In this document: piece after piece, positions 42,764-50,972 of the stretch
Numbering within the stretch: position 1 is the first letter of the stretch
Layout: each line of letters opens with the position of its first letter
From: Streptomyces sp. B1I3
Lineage (GTDB): Bacteria; Actinomycetota; Actinomycetes; Streptomycetales; Streptomycetaceae
DNA: 64,000 nucleotides
Assembly: GCF_030816615.1 (NCBI RefSeq)
Contig: NZ_JAUSYD010000001.1
Coordinates: 7,152,501 to 7,216,500, forward strand
Reading direction: 5' to 3'
The notes under the pieces: model-generated
What the model was told of the DNA's origin: nothing
The model's database searches: none
The model's input: only the letters and a program-made list of their open reading frames with translations
Translations under genes and position numbers: made by a program

Positions 42764-43144
42764 ATGGACATCTCGGTCTGGCTGATCATCGGCGCGGTCG
42801 TCGCCCTGCTCGCGGCGGGCACCGCGGCCGTCCTCCTGGTGCGGGTGATCCGGGCGAGACGGCTCCTCGCCGACGCGGGGATCCCCTTGCACAACAAGGC
42901 GCTGGTATGGGCCGCGGTGATTTACACCGTGTCCCCCGTGGACCTGTTGCCGGATCCCGTCTACCTCGACGACATCGGGGTCCTGCTGCTCGCCCTGCGT
43001 TCCCTGCACTCCGCGGCGCACGCGGCGGGGGTTCGCAGGGCGGGAGGCCGGGAAGTCGCGGGAGCAGCCCCCGGGGCCGGGGCGCGGGAAACGGCGGGAA
43101 AGGCGGGAGACGGCGGCAACCTTTCGGTGCCCGGGAGCAACTGA
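42764..43144 (+). CDS. DUF1232 (YkvA-like) membrane protein
   Basis: A 126-residue protein with an N-terminal membrane helix (about 5-27) and the DUF1232 signature IYTVSPVDLLPDPVYLDD, followed by a disordered Gly/Ala tail. Family function is unknown. It lies 41 bp after the WhiB-like gene. Confidence 0.85.
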   Translation: MDISVWLIIGAVVALLAAGTAAVLLVRVIRARRLLADAGIPLHNKALVWAAVIYTVSPVDLLPDPVYLDDIGVLLLALRSLHSAAHAAGVRRAGGREVAGAAPGAGARETAGKAGDGGNLSVPGSN

Positions 43145-43187
43145 CGGGGTGTAATCCACCTCCGCCCCCACCCAGAAGGTGCCTCTC

Positions 43188-45086
43188 GTGGAACCTCTGC
43201 ACCCCCACCCCCGCCCCGGGCCCCACCGCCGTCGCCGCTCCGGTCGCCGCGCACTGATCGGCTCGTTGACGGCCGGACTGCTCGCCGCCACCGGGCTCAT
43301 GACCCTCGGACCGGCCTCGCAGGCCGCCACGGCCCGGCAGGCCGAGGCGCTCGACCGCGGCGTCGTCAGCGTGCACACCGACAGCGGGAACCTCGTCAGC
43401 TGGCGCTGGCTGGGAACCGACCCCGACGGCGTGTCGTTCAACGTCTACCGGGCCGGCACCAAGGTCAACGCCTCGCCCGTCACCGCCTCGACGAACTACT
43501 TCCACTCCGGGGCGCCCGCCACCGCCGACTACACGGTGCGCGCGGTGGTCAACGGTGTGGAGCAGAGCGACTCCGTGCACGCGATCCAGTTCCGTTCCGG
43601 GTACAAGGACGTGCCCATCAGCCCGCCCGCCGGTGGCACGACGCCCGACGGCGTCGCCTACACCTACGAGGCGAACGACGCCTCCGTCGGTGACCTGGAC
43701 GGTGACGGAGCCCTCGACTTCGTACTCAAGTGGCAGCCCACGAACGCCAAGGACAACTCCCAGTCCGGCTACACGGGCAACACCGTCGTCGACGGCATCC
43801 GGCTCGACGGCACCCGGCTGTGGCGGATCGACCTCGGCCGCAACATCCGATCCGGTGCGCACTACACGCAGTTCCAGGTGTACGACTACGACGGCGACGG
43901 TCAGGCCGAGGTGGCCATGAAGACCGCCGACGGCACCGTCGACGGCACCGGCAGGGCCATCGGCAGCTCGTCCGCCGACCACCGCAACTCCTCCGGCTAC
44001 ATCCTGTCCGGCCCCGAGTACCTGACGATGTTCAACGGCCGTACGGGTACCGCGATGGGCACCGTCGACTACGTCCCTGCGCGCGGCACGGTCTCGTCCT
44101 GGGGCGACTCGTACGGCAACCGCGTCGACCGCTTCCTCGCCGGGACGGCCTACCTGGACGGAGCCAGACCCTCACTGATCATGGCACGCGGCTACTACAC
44201 CCGCAGTGTCATCGCCGCATGGGACTGGCGGGGAGGTGCCTTCACCCGGCGGTGGACGTTCGACACCAGCAGCTCGAGCAACTCCGGCAAGGGGTACGAC
44301 GGCCAGGGGAACCACCAGCTCTCCGTCGCCGACGTCGACTCCGACGGCAAGGACGAGATCGTGTACGGCGCCATGGCCGTGAACGACGACGGTGCGGGAC
44401 TGTGGACGACGAAGAACGGGCACGGCGACGCCATGCACGTAGGGGACCTGGATCCCTCCCGGGCGGGCCTCGAGGAGTTCAAGGTCGACGAGGACGGTTC
44501 GAAACCCTCCTCGTGGATGGCGGACGCGAGGACCGGCGCGGTCCTGTGGTCCACCCCGGCGAGCGGCGACAACGGCCGCGGAGTGTCCGCGGACATCTGG
44601 CCGGGCAGCCCCGGCGCCGAGTCCTGGTCCTCCGCCGTCTCCGGAGTGCGAGGCCCGCAGGGTTCCGTCGTCACCAGCCGCAAGCCCTCCAGTTCCAACT
44701 TCCTGGCCTGGTGGGACGGCGACACGACCCGCGAACTCCTCGACGGCACCCACATCGACAAATACGGCACCTCCGGCGACACACGTCAGCTGACCGGCGC
44801 CTCGGTCCACTCCAACAACGGCACCAAGGCCACCCCCTCGCTCTCCGGTGACCTCTTCGGCGACTGGCGCGAGGAGGTCGTCTGGCCGACCACGAACAAC
44901 ACCGCGCTGCGGATCTACTCCACGCCGTACGAGACCGGCACGAAGATCACCACGCTGCTCCACGACACCATGTACCGGACGGCGCTGGCATGGCAGAACA
45001 CCGCCTACAACCAGCCTCCGCATCCCGGGTTCGCCATCGGCAGCGGGATGGCCACCGCGCCCCGGCCGGTCATCACGACGCCGTAG
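43188..45086 (+). CDS. secreted rhamnogalacturonan lyase, PL11
   Basis: A 632-residue exported enzyme. An Arg-rich signal (about 1-47) precedes a PL11 body beginning EALDRGVVSVHTDSG. Three calcium-type loops of the propeller are visible (DLDGDGALDF, DYDGDGQAEV, DVDSDGKDEI). PL11 enzymes cleave the backbone of rhamnogalacturonan I in pectin by beta-elimination. GTG 43188 was chosen because AGAAGG lies eight bases upstream; GTG 43179 overlaps that site. It stands alone before a strong terminator. No carbohydrate-binding module is attached. Confidence 0.92.
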   Translation: MEPLHPHPRPGPHRRRRSGRRALIGSLTAGLLAATGLMTLGPASQAATARQAEALDRGVVSVHTDSGNLVSWRWLGTDPDGVSFNVYRAGTKVNASPVTASTNYFHSGAPATADYTVRAVVNGVEQSDSVHAIQFRSGYKDVPISPPAGGTTPDGVAYTYEANDASVGDLDGDGALDFVLKWQPTNAKDNSQSGYTGNTVVDGIRLDGTRLWRIDLGRNIRSGAHYTQFQVYDYDGDGQAEVAMKTADGTVDGTGRAIGSSSADHRNSSGYILSGPEYLTMFNGRTGTAMGTVDYVPARGTVSSWGDSYGNRVDRFLAGTAYLDGARPSLIMARGYYTRSVIAAWDWRGGAFTRRWTFDTSSSSNSGKGYDGQGNHQLSVADVDSDGKDEIVYGAMAVNDDGAGLWTTKNGHGDAMHVGDLDPSRAGLEEFKVDEDGSKPSSWMADARTGAVLWSTPASGDNGRGVSADIWPGSPGAESWSSAVSGVRGPQGSVVTSRKPSSSNFLAWWDGDTTRELLDGTHIDKYGTSGDTRQLTGASVHSNNGTKATPSLSGDLFGDWREEVVWPTTNNTALRIYSTPYETGTKITTLLHDTMYRTALAWQNTAYNQPPHPGFAIGSGMATAPRPVITTP

Positions 45087-45114
45087 CTGCGAGAACGCAG
45101 TCCCCCACACATGC

Positions 45115-45152
45115 AGATGGCGGCTGCAAGCACTCCATTGCAGCCGCCATCT
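45115..45152 (+). terminator. hairpin terminator after PL11 gene
   Basis: A perfect 15-bp stem (AGATGGCGGCTGCAA and complement) with an 8-nt loop, 29 bp after the lyase stop. Confidence 0.9.
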
Positions 45153-45261
45153 CCATGACCGGAGGCGCCTGGGGAGAACTACTCGAAGTCGGGGATCTGC
45201 ACGTCCGCACCGGTTTCGGCCGCCGCGCTCCCGGTGGTCGGCTCGCCGGCTCGCAGGATGC

Positions 45262-45690
45262 TCAGTCGATACAGAACTCGTTGCCCTCGATGTCCTGCAT
45301 CGGGATGCACGAGTCGTTGCCGTCGTACAGCGTCTGAACGTGTACCGCCCCGAGCGGGACCAGCCGTGCGCACTCGGCCTCCAGCGCGGCGAGGCGTTCT
45401 TTCCCTACGAGTCCGGTGCCGACCCGCACGTCGAGATGCACCCGGTTCTTGGCGGCTTTCCCTTCGGGGACGCGCTGGAAGTACAGCCGAGGGCCGACGC
45501 CCGAGGGGTCGACGCAGGCGAACCACGCGTCCTGCTCCTCAGGAGGCTGCGCACCCTTGAACTCGTCCCAAGTGGCGAACCCCTTCGGCGGGGGCGGAAC
45601 GACATAGCCCAGCACCTCGCACCAGAAGAGGGCCAGCCGCTCGGGTTCCGCGCAGTCGAAGGTGACTTGGAAGCGCTTGATCGATGACAT
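45262..45690 (-). CDS. VOC-family (glyoxalase-like) protein
   Basis: A 142-residue single VOC domain: FQVTFDCAEPERLALFWCEV, RLYFQRVPEGKAAKNRVHLD and MQDIEGNEFCID. This is the Glyoxalase_6 type common in actinobacteria, function unknown. It converges with the PL11 gene. The same family is represented by the broken gene at 47320-48052. Confidence 0.87.
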   Translation of the reverse strand: MSSIKRFQVTFDCAEPERLALFWCEVLGYVVPPPPKGFATWDEFKGAQPPEEQDAWFACVDPSGVGPRLYFQRVPEGKAAKNRVHLDVRVGTGLVGKERLAALEAECARLVPLGAVHVQTLYDGNDSCIPMQDIEGNEFCID

Positions 45691-46230
45691 CGGCGCACCC
45701 TACCAAGGGGTTCTGCTGCCCACCCCCCGACCTCACAGTCCGGGGCCGCTGTCGTGCGCGGCGTCCCTGAACGTCATCAGTTCGAATGCATCAGACGCAC
45801 CTGCACCGGTCTCCATCCACGATCCCGATCCCCACGCATCCCTGGGACCAAGACCACCGAAGTGCCGCCGCGACCCGGCGTATCCCCGGCCGGCGCGCCG
45901 CCGCTCTTCGCGACCCCACCAGCCGCGCCGAAGGAGCGCATCACGCCGCTCCTCACCGGACTGCTCGGACTCACCGTCGGAGCCGGACTCGTCGGTGGCG
46001 CCCGGGCCGTCGCCGCCCGCGAACCGGCCGCACCCGACACCTTCACCCCCACCGGGACGTTCCCCCTCACCGGCGGGGCCCCCGCGCAGACGACAGCTGT
46101 CGGTGCACAGAGAGCCCCGGCCGTTCCCGGCCGGGGCTCCGTCACCTTGCTGTGCCCGTTCGTGCCCTTGCGACGCACCCGCACCACTTCGCCGATATCA
46201 TCCCGATCCACGCACATCCTTGGGGGGACC
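45691..46230. other. decayed region with gene remnant and terminator
   Basis: No intact gene. A plus-strand stretch from about 45930 reads as a signal-peptide-like ITPLLTGLLGLTVGAGLVGG and APDTFTPTGTFPLTG, the start of an exported protein. An AAGGAG precedes an ATC where an ATG might have been. It is followed at 46112-46139 by a perfect 12-bp terminator hairpin (GAGCCCCGGCCG, loop TTCC). The coding middle seems lost. The last bases carry the ribosome site of the next gene. Confidence 0.45.
46112..46139 (+). terminator. hairpin terminator of lost gene
   Basis: GAGCCCCGGCCG pairs perfectly with CGGCCGGGGCTC around TTCC. There is no intact upstream gene on the plus strand, so it probably belonged to the remnant just before it. 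Confidence 0.7.
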
Positions 46231-46791
46231 ATGAGCAACTAGTACCCGCAGCAGCCCTACGGCCAGCCGCAACCCGGGCAGTTCGGGGGCCCCGGCTACC
46301 AGCCGCCCCCGAAGAAGAAGATGGGCGCCGGGGCCGTCGTCGGCATAGTCCTCGGCAGCATTTTCGGCGTCTTCGCGCTACTGATCGTCCTCGGCCTGGC
46401 TGTCGGTGACGACACGAATCAGGCTGACGACGAGGCGTCGATCCTTGAAGTCACCGCGCCCGCAGCCACGGAGTCCGCGAAGCCGGCACCCGCCAAGCCG
46501 GCCGCCGAGAAGCCGGCACCTGCCAAGCCCGAGCCCAAGCCGAAGAGGGTCACCGAATACCCGTCAGGCGACTACCTCGTCGGCGAGGACATCCCCGCCG
46601 GAACCTACACATCCGCCGGGGCCGAGAAGGGTGTCTTCGAGTTCTGCTCCGTCACCACGGAGCCGACCGGCGACCTGACCATGCCAAAGATCAAGTCCGC
46701 CAACGCGGACGAGCGGATCATCATCACGCTCGCCAAGGAAGACGGCGTCGTCACCGTGAGCGGCTGCGAGCCCCTCAAGCCCCGCCGGTAG
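46231..46791 (+). pseudogene. membrane protein gene with amber codon at codon 4
   Basis: ATG 46231, with TTGGGGGG upstream, opens MSN and then TAG. The same frame continues after the stop with YPQQPYGQPQPGQFGG and a Lys cluster, a typical Pro/Gln-rich N-terminus of Streptomyces membrane proteins, then a helix (GAVVGIVLGSIFGVFALLIV), an Ala/Pro/Lys linker and an extracellular domain with YLVGEDIPAGTYTS and two Cys residues. An internal ATG at 46321 would give a 156-residue protein starting at the helix, but its upstream GAAGAAG is a poor ribosome site. Either the gene is dead, or it is expressed from the internal start, or the stop is a sequencing error. Confidence 0.65.
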
Positions 46792-46809
46792 TCACCGCAC
46801 GATGTGGCG

Positions 46810-46833
46810 GCCCTCGACCTCACGGTCGGGGGC
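46810..46833 (+). terminator. hairpin terminator after membrane protein gene
   Basis: GCCCTCGACC pairs with GGTCGGGGGC around TCAC, with one G-T pair, followed by CTTGT. Confidence 0.6.
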
Positions 46834-47160
46834 CTTGTCGTGGGTACGGCCCGTGCGATCCACCGCGGCCCCGCCAACTGCGCCGGCTGCTGGACGGCAA
46901 CCCGCCCACTACAGCACACAGCTCGGCAGGCCCCTGCTCACACTCCTGCCGTGTTTCACCTAGCACCGCAGCACCGCATGACACATCCTCACGCCAACAG
47001 TCGGACGCGGGGACCACCGAAAACTTCGCGGGCTTGTTCGCGGGTGACGGTGCGGCGCCGATTACCGAAAATCTGCTGCCGGAGCCGGTCGAGGGACACG
47101 ACGAGCCACGTCTCCAGGGGTGCGGAGGCGGGGCAGGTCCAGCGAAGATCACCGCTGGTG

Positions 47161-47266
47161 GGACGGCGCCGGCATGGCAGAACACCGCCTGCAACCAGCC
47201 TCCGCATCCCGGCTTCGCCATCGGCAGCGGGATGGCCACCGAGCCTCGCCCGGCCATCACGACGCC
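47161..47266 (+). pseudogene. fragment duplicating the 3' end of the PL11 gene
   Basis: About 106 bp match 44977-45083 of the rhamnogalacturonan lyase with about seven differences by eye, keeping the frame AWQNTACNQPPHPGFAIGSG. Nothing else of the lyase is present. It is either a partial duplication or the last relic of a second PL11 gene. Confidence 0.85.
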
Positions 47267-47319
47267 TTGGCGGGCGGCGGCGGTGCCCCGGCCGTCGCGC
47301 CGGGGCACCACCCACCCGG

Positions 47320-48052
47320 CTACTCGCCCGTGACCGGGTCGCGTCCGGTCAGGCAGTAGAGGCCGCCGGCCGGATCCCGCATCACCGTCCATCCGTCGCC
47401 GCGGCGGACGAACGTGGCGCCGCACCGTTCGTGCCAGGCCTGTCCGGCATCGAGGTCGGAACACGCCACATCCGGATGCGCGGACGGCCGGGCGAGGCTC
47501 GTCCAGCCGCTGGATGAGCAGGTGGACAGGCAGGTCCTGGAGCGGACGCAGGACGTGGAACTCCGCGTGATCGGCCGGTCGTGAGTCCCAGCCGGTCAAA
47601 GCCGTCCAGAACGCGACCTCCGCCTCGAACGCGGCCGGGGCCACATCGACGCAGAGTTGGTCCAGCCGGCTGGTGACGCCCGCAGGACCGGTGAGGACCG
47701 GCGGCCGGGTCTGCCGGCCGCGCCAGGGCACGAGGCAGAACGGCTGGCCGCCGGGGGAGCGCAGCACGGTGAGTTCCGGTTTCCGGGTCTCGAGCACGGC
47801 GCCCAGCCCGCCCGCCCGCGCGGTGAAGGCCGCCATGTCCTCCACGGCCAGGTCCGGGTGGGCGCCGCCCGGCCCGCCCACGGCCTGGGTCGCCAGGCAG
47901 GCGTCGGCCCCGTCCGCGAGCAGCGTGGTGAACTCGCCGCGCTCGCCCCACGGGGCGGAGGCGTGTGTGCCCGTGACCTCCGCCCAGAAGGCTGTCGCGC
48001 GGGCGGCGACGGCGGCGGGCCGGTCGATGAAGGCGTACGTCCAGCGGATCAC
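47320..48052 (-). pseudogene. frameshifted two-domain VOC protein
   Basis: From ATG 48052 the frame encodes a first VOC domain (RWTYAFIDRPAAVAARATAF, LRSPGGQPFCLVPW) and most of a second (LDQLCVDVAPAAFEAEVAFW). After LLIQRLDEPRPAVR the homologous continuation AHPDVACSDLDAGQAWHERC lies in another frame and ends at TAG 47320 with DPAGGLYCLTGRDPVTGE. A frameshift therefore lies near 47485-47510. The product would otherwise be about 240 residues. Confidence 0.82.
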
Positions 48053-48067
48053 GTGTCTCCTCTTCGG

Positions 48068-48123
48068 ATTGCCGGATTGCCGGATTGCCGGATGGCCGGG
48101 TCGCCGGGTTGCCGGATGGCGGG
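48068..48123. repeat. 8-bp tandem repeat
   Basis: Seven head-to-tail units of ATTGCCGG or close variants lie just upstream of the broken VOC gene. Slippage here could alter spacing in that gene's promoter. Confidence 0.8.
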
Positions 48124-48277
48124 GTAGCAGTCTCCATGGTGTCAGCAGCGCCTCCCGGGGCGTCCGTTCACCACTCGTTCACCGTCGGCCTCCGTCCGCG
48201 GCATTCCCTCGCACGCTGCGGGGATCTACGCTCGGGCCCGCATCGATCGAAGCCCTTCGGCGCGGTCCGGAGGGATT

Positions 48278-48289
48278 GACAACGTTGTC
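48278..48289. promoter_or_regulatory. LacI-type operator before GH92 gene
   Basis: GACAACGTTGTC is a perfect 12-bp palindrome 24 bp upstream of the GH92 ATG, where binding would block transcription or its start. It shares the CAACGTTG core with sites at 55697 and 61650. Confidence 0.65.
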
Positions 48290-48313
48290 CGACCTGTCGG
48301 AGGTACCCGAGAC

Positions 48314-50752
48314 ATGCCGTCCAAACCGTCCCGCGCGGCCCGGCGCCTCGCCGCGCGAGCCGCCGCGCTCGCGCTCACCGGCGCGCTCGCCGGCGCCGTC
48401 GTGTCGCCGGCCGCCCAGGCCGACGCGCCCGTCGCGCACCCCACCGCCTACGTCGATCCGCTGATCGGCACGGCGAGCGGTGGCAACACCTTCCCCGGTG
48501 CGACCCTCCCGTACGGCATGATCGCCTGGTCGCCGACCAGCACCACGGGCGACCAGACCAGCACCGGAGCGGCCAACGGCTACGAGTACGGGGTGACCCG
48601 GATGCGGGGACTGAGCCTCACCCACGTCAATGGCGCCGGGTGCAATCCGGGTGCCGCCGGTGATGTGCCGATCATGCCGTTCGTCGGCGACGTGACCTCC
48701 TCGCCGTCCGCCGACACCAAGGACGCCGTCTACGCGTCCGGCTTCTCGCACGCCGACGAACGCGCCGTACCGGGCCGTTACACCGTCGGGCTGGAATCCG
48801 GAGCCACCGCCGACCTGGCGGTCAGCGAGCGAGCCGGTGTGGCCGACTTCGGCTTCCCGGCCGGCAAGCCCGCCAATCTCCTCTTCCGGGTGTCCAACTC
48901 CCTCAACGGCAGCGAGGACGCCGACATCGAGATCGACGCCGCGCACCGCAAGGTGACGGGGTCGGTGCTCACCGGGGCGTTCTGCGGCCGGCGGGCCAAC
49001 GGCGGCACCAACAACCGCAAGAGCTACTACCGGCTGCACTTCAGCGCGACCTTCGACCGTGACTTCGCCTCGACCGGCACCTGGCGCGACGGCGCCCTCG
49101 CCCCGGGTGCGACCTCGGGAAGCGGTGGCGAGGGATACGCCACCGGAGCCGACCGCGCCGGGAAGGGGTCCGGCGGGTGGGTCGGCTTCGACACCACCAC
49201 GGACGCCGACGTCCACATGCGCATCGGGATCTCGTACGTGAGCCGGGCGGGGGCCGAGGCCAACCTCCGCGAGGAGATCGCACCCCGGGCGGGCGTGGAC
49301 GACGTGGCCCGGGCCGGGTCCCGCGCCTGGGACCGGGAGCTCGGCTCCGTACGGATCGGCGGGGGCAGCGAGGACCGGCGGACCACCTTCTACACCGCGC
49401 TGTACCACTCACTGATGCAGCCGAACCTCATCAGCGACACCGACGGCCGTTACCCGGGCATGGACGGCGTGCCGCACCGCGTGACGCGCGACCAGGGGGC
49501 GCAGTACAGCAACTTCTCCGGCTGGGACCAGTACCGCGCCCAGATCCAGCTCCTCGCCCTGCTCAAGCCGAGGATCGCGGGGGACTTCGCCCAGTCGCTG
49601 TACAACTTCGCCCGGCAGAACGGCGGCGTGTGGGACCGGTGGGTGCACGTCAACGGCGCCACCCACGTGATGACGGGCGATCCCTCGGCGGCCACCCTCG
49701 CCACGTTCTACGCGATGGGCGTACGCAACTTCGACCACGAGGGCGCCTTCGGCTCCCTGGCCCGCCAGGCCACGGTGCCCCACCCGGACGGCCTCTCCGA
49801 CGCGGGATGCCCCGGCCAGTGCGCCGGCCAGCGGCCCAACCTCGCCCAGTACCTCGAATCCCACTACGCGGCCCAGGACGTCTGCCACTGCTGGGGCGGC
49901 GCCGCCGAGACCCTGGAGGACGCGGTCGCCGACGACGCGCTCGGCCGCTGGGCCCGCCTGCTCGGGCGGGACGAGGAGGCCAAGGCCTTCGAGGAACGCG
50001 GCCGTTGGTGGCGCAACGTCTTCAACCCGGCGGCGGGCGACGGTGCGGGAACGACCGGCTACGCCCAGGCGCGCAACGTCGACGGCTCCTGGCTGACACC
50101 GTTCGCCCCCGGCAGCGACCGGGGTTTCGCCCAGGGCAGCAGTGCGACCTACACCTGGATGGTTCCGCAGGACGTACAGGGGCTCGCCGGGGCCATGGGC
50201 GGCCGTGACGTCGCGGCGAAGCGGCTCGACGCCTTCTTCCACAAGGCGGACGGCTCCTGGTCGGTCAAGGGCGGCGACGCGCTGCGCTACGACCCGACCA
50301 ACGAACCGGGCATCCACGCCCCGTGGCTCTACAACGCGCTGGGACAGCCGTGGAAGACCCAGGAGACGGTACGTGAGATCGTCGACACGGTGTACGGAAC
50401 CGGCCCGCGCGGCCTGCCGGGCAATGACGACCTCGGCACGATGTCGGCCTGGTACGTCTTCTCGGCCCTGGGGATCTACCCCCGGACGCCGGGCAGCGCC
50501 ACCCTGCTGCTCGGGGCGCCGCTCTTCCCGTCCGCCGTGCTGGACCGGCCGCAGGGTACGGACATCACGATCAGCGCTCCGCAGGCTGATGCGACACATC
50601 CGTACATCGACGCGGTGAAGATCGACGGACGGACGAGCGACAGCTCCTGGACGCCTGCCCGGCTGGTCACCCGGGGAGGGTCGCTGACCTACCGCCTCGC
50701 GGACCGTCCGAACACGTCCTGGGCCACGGGGCCTGCGGCTATGCCGCAGTAG
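48314..50752 (+). CDS. secreted GH92 alpha-mannosidase
   Basis: An 812-residue exported enzyme. An Arg-rich signal (about 1-37, ending AAQADA) leads into the GH92 N-terminal domain (YVDPLIGTASGGNTFPGATL) and a C-terminal catalytic barrel (TFYTALYHSLMQPNLISDTD, then QNGGVWDRWVHVNGATHVMT and DDLGTMSAWYVFSALGIYP). GH92 enzymes are calcium-dependent exo-alpha-mannosidases acting on glycans of fungal, plant or animal glycoproteins. The linkage cannot be told from sequence. A perfect LacI-type palindrome lies just upstream. Confidence 0.93.
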   Translation: MPSKPSRAARRLAARAAALALTGALAGAVVSPAAQADAPVAHPTAYVDPLIGTASGGNTFPGATLPYGMIAWSPTSTTGDQTSTGAANGYEYGVTRMRGLSLTHVNGAGCNPGAAGDVPIMPFVGDVTSSPSADTKDAVYASGFSHADERAVPGRYTVGLESGATADLAVSERAGVADFGFPAGKPANLLFRVSNSLNGSEDADIEIDAAHRKVTGSVLTGAFCGRRANGGTNNRKSYYRLHFSATFDRDFASTGTWRDGALAPGATSGSGGEGYATGADRAGKGSGGWVGFDTTTDADVHMRIGISYVSRAGAEANLREEIAPRAGVDDVARAGSRAWDRELGSVRIGGGSEDRRTTFYTALYHSLMQPNLISDTDGRYPGMDGVPHRVTRDQGAQYSNFSGWDQYRAQIQLLALLKPRIAGDFAQSLYNFARQNGGVWDRWVHVNGATHVMTGDPSAATLATFYAMGVRNFDHEGAFGSLARQATVPHPDGLSDAGCPGQCAGQRPNLAQYLESHYAAQDVCHCWGGAAETLEDAVADDALGRWARLLGRDEEAKAFEERGRWWRNVFNPAAGDGAGTTGYAQARNVDGSWLTPFAPGSDRGFAQGSSATYTWMVPQDVQGLAGAMGGRDVAAKRLDAFFHKADGSWSVKGGDALRYDPTNEPGIHAPWLYNALGQPWKTQETVREIVDTVYGTGPRGLPGNDDLGTMSAWYVFSALGIYPRTPGSATLLLGAPLFPSAVLDRPQGTDITISAPQADATHPYIDAVKIDGRTSDSSWTPARLVTRGGSLTYRLADRPNTSWATGPAAMPQ

Positions 50753-50844
50753 CCCATCGCCGGACCCCGGCCCGGCTCCCGGTGGGCGGCGCGACGCCGC
50801 TCGCCGGGCCAGGCGTGCCCGGCGTGGGGGACAGGGACGGTCTC

Positions 50845-50865
50845 AATTTTCTATCGTTGAAAATT
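50845..50865. promoter_or_regulatory. LacI-type operator variant before GH2 gene
   Basis: AATTTTC and GAAAATT are perfect 7-bp arms around TATCGTT. The left arm and the CGTTG centre match the reverse strand at 61650. It lies 107 bp before the TTG start. Confidence 0.5.
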
Positions 50866-50972
50866 CTGCGTGCACGACCGTTGTCAGGTGTTTGAGGCTG
50901 TGGCTCAATGTTCGACTATGTGCAGTGCTCCGCGGTCCGGGGCACTCCGGCTTCTTCGACGAGGACGACGCC

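Larger units (their letters stand above)
46792..47319. other. decayed region between pseudogenes
   Basis: No intact gene. It holds a terminator (46810-46833), a stretch at 46981-47110 whose minus strand reads like protein (LRQQIFGNRRRTVTREQ) without identifiable family, and the copied PL11 3' end (47161-47266). Confidence 0.5.

Noticed and set aside
46981..47110. Transposase or recombinase remnant on the minus strand
   Set aside because: A short protein-like stretch is visible, but no family motif could be recognised.
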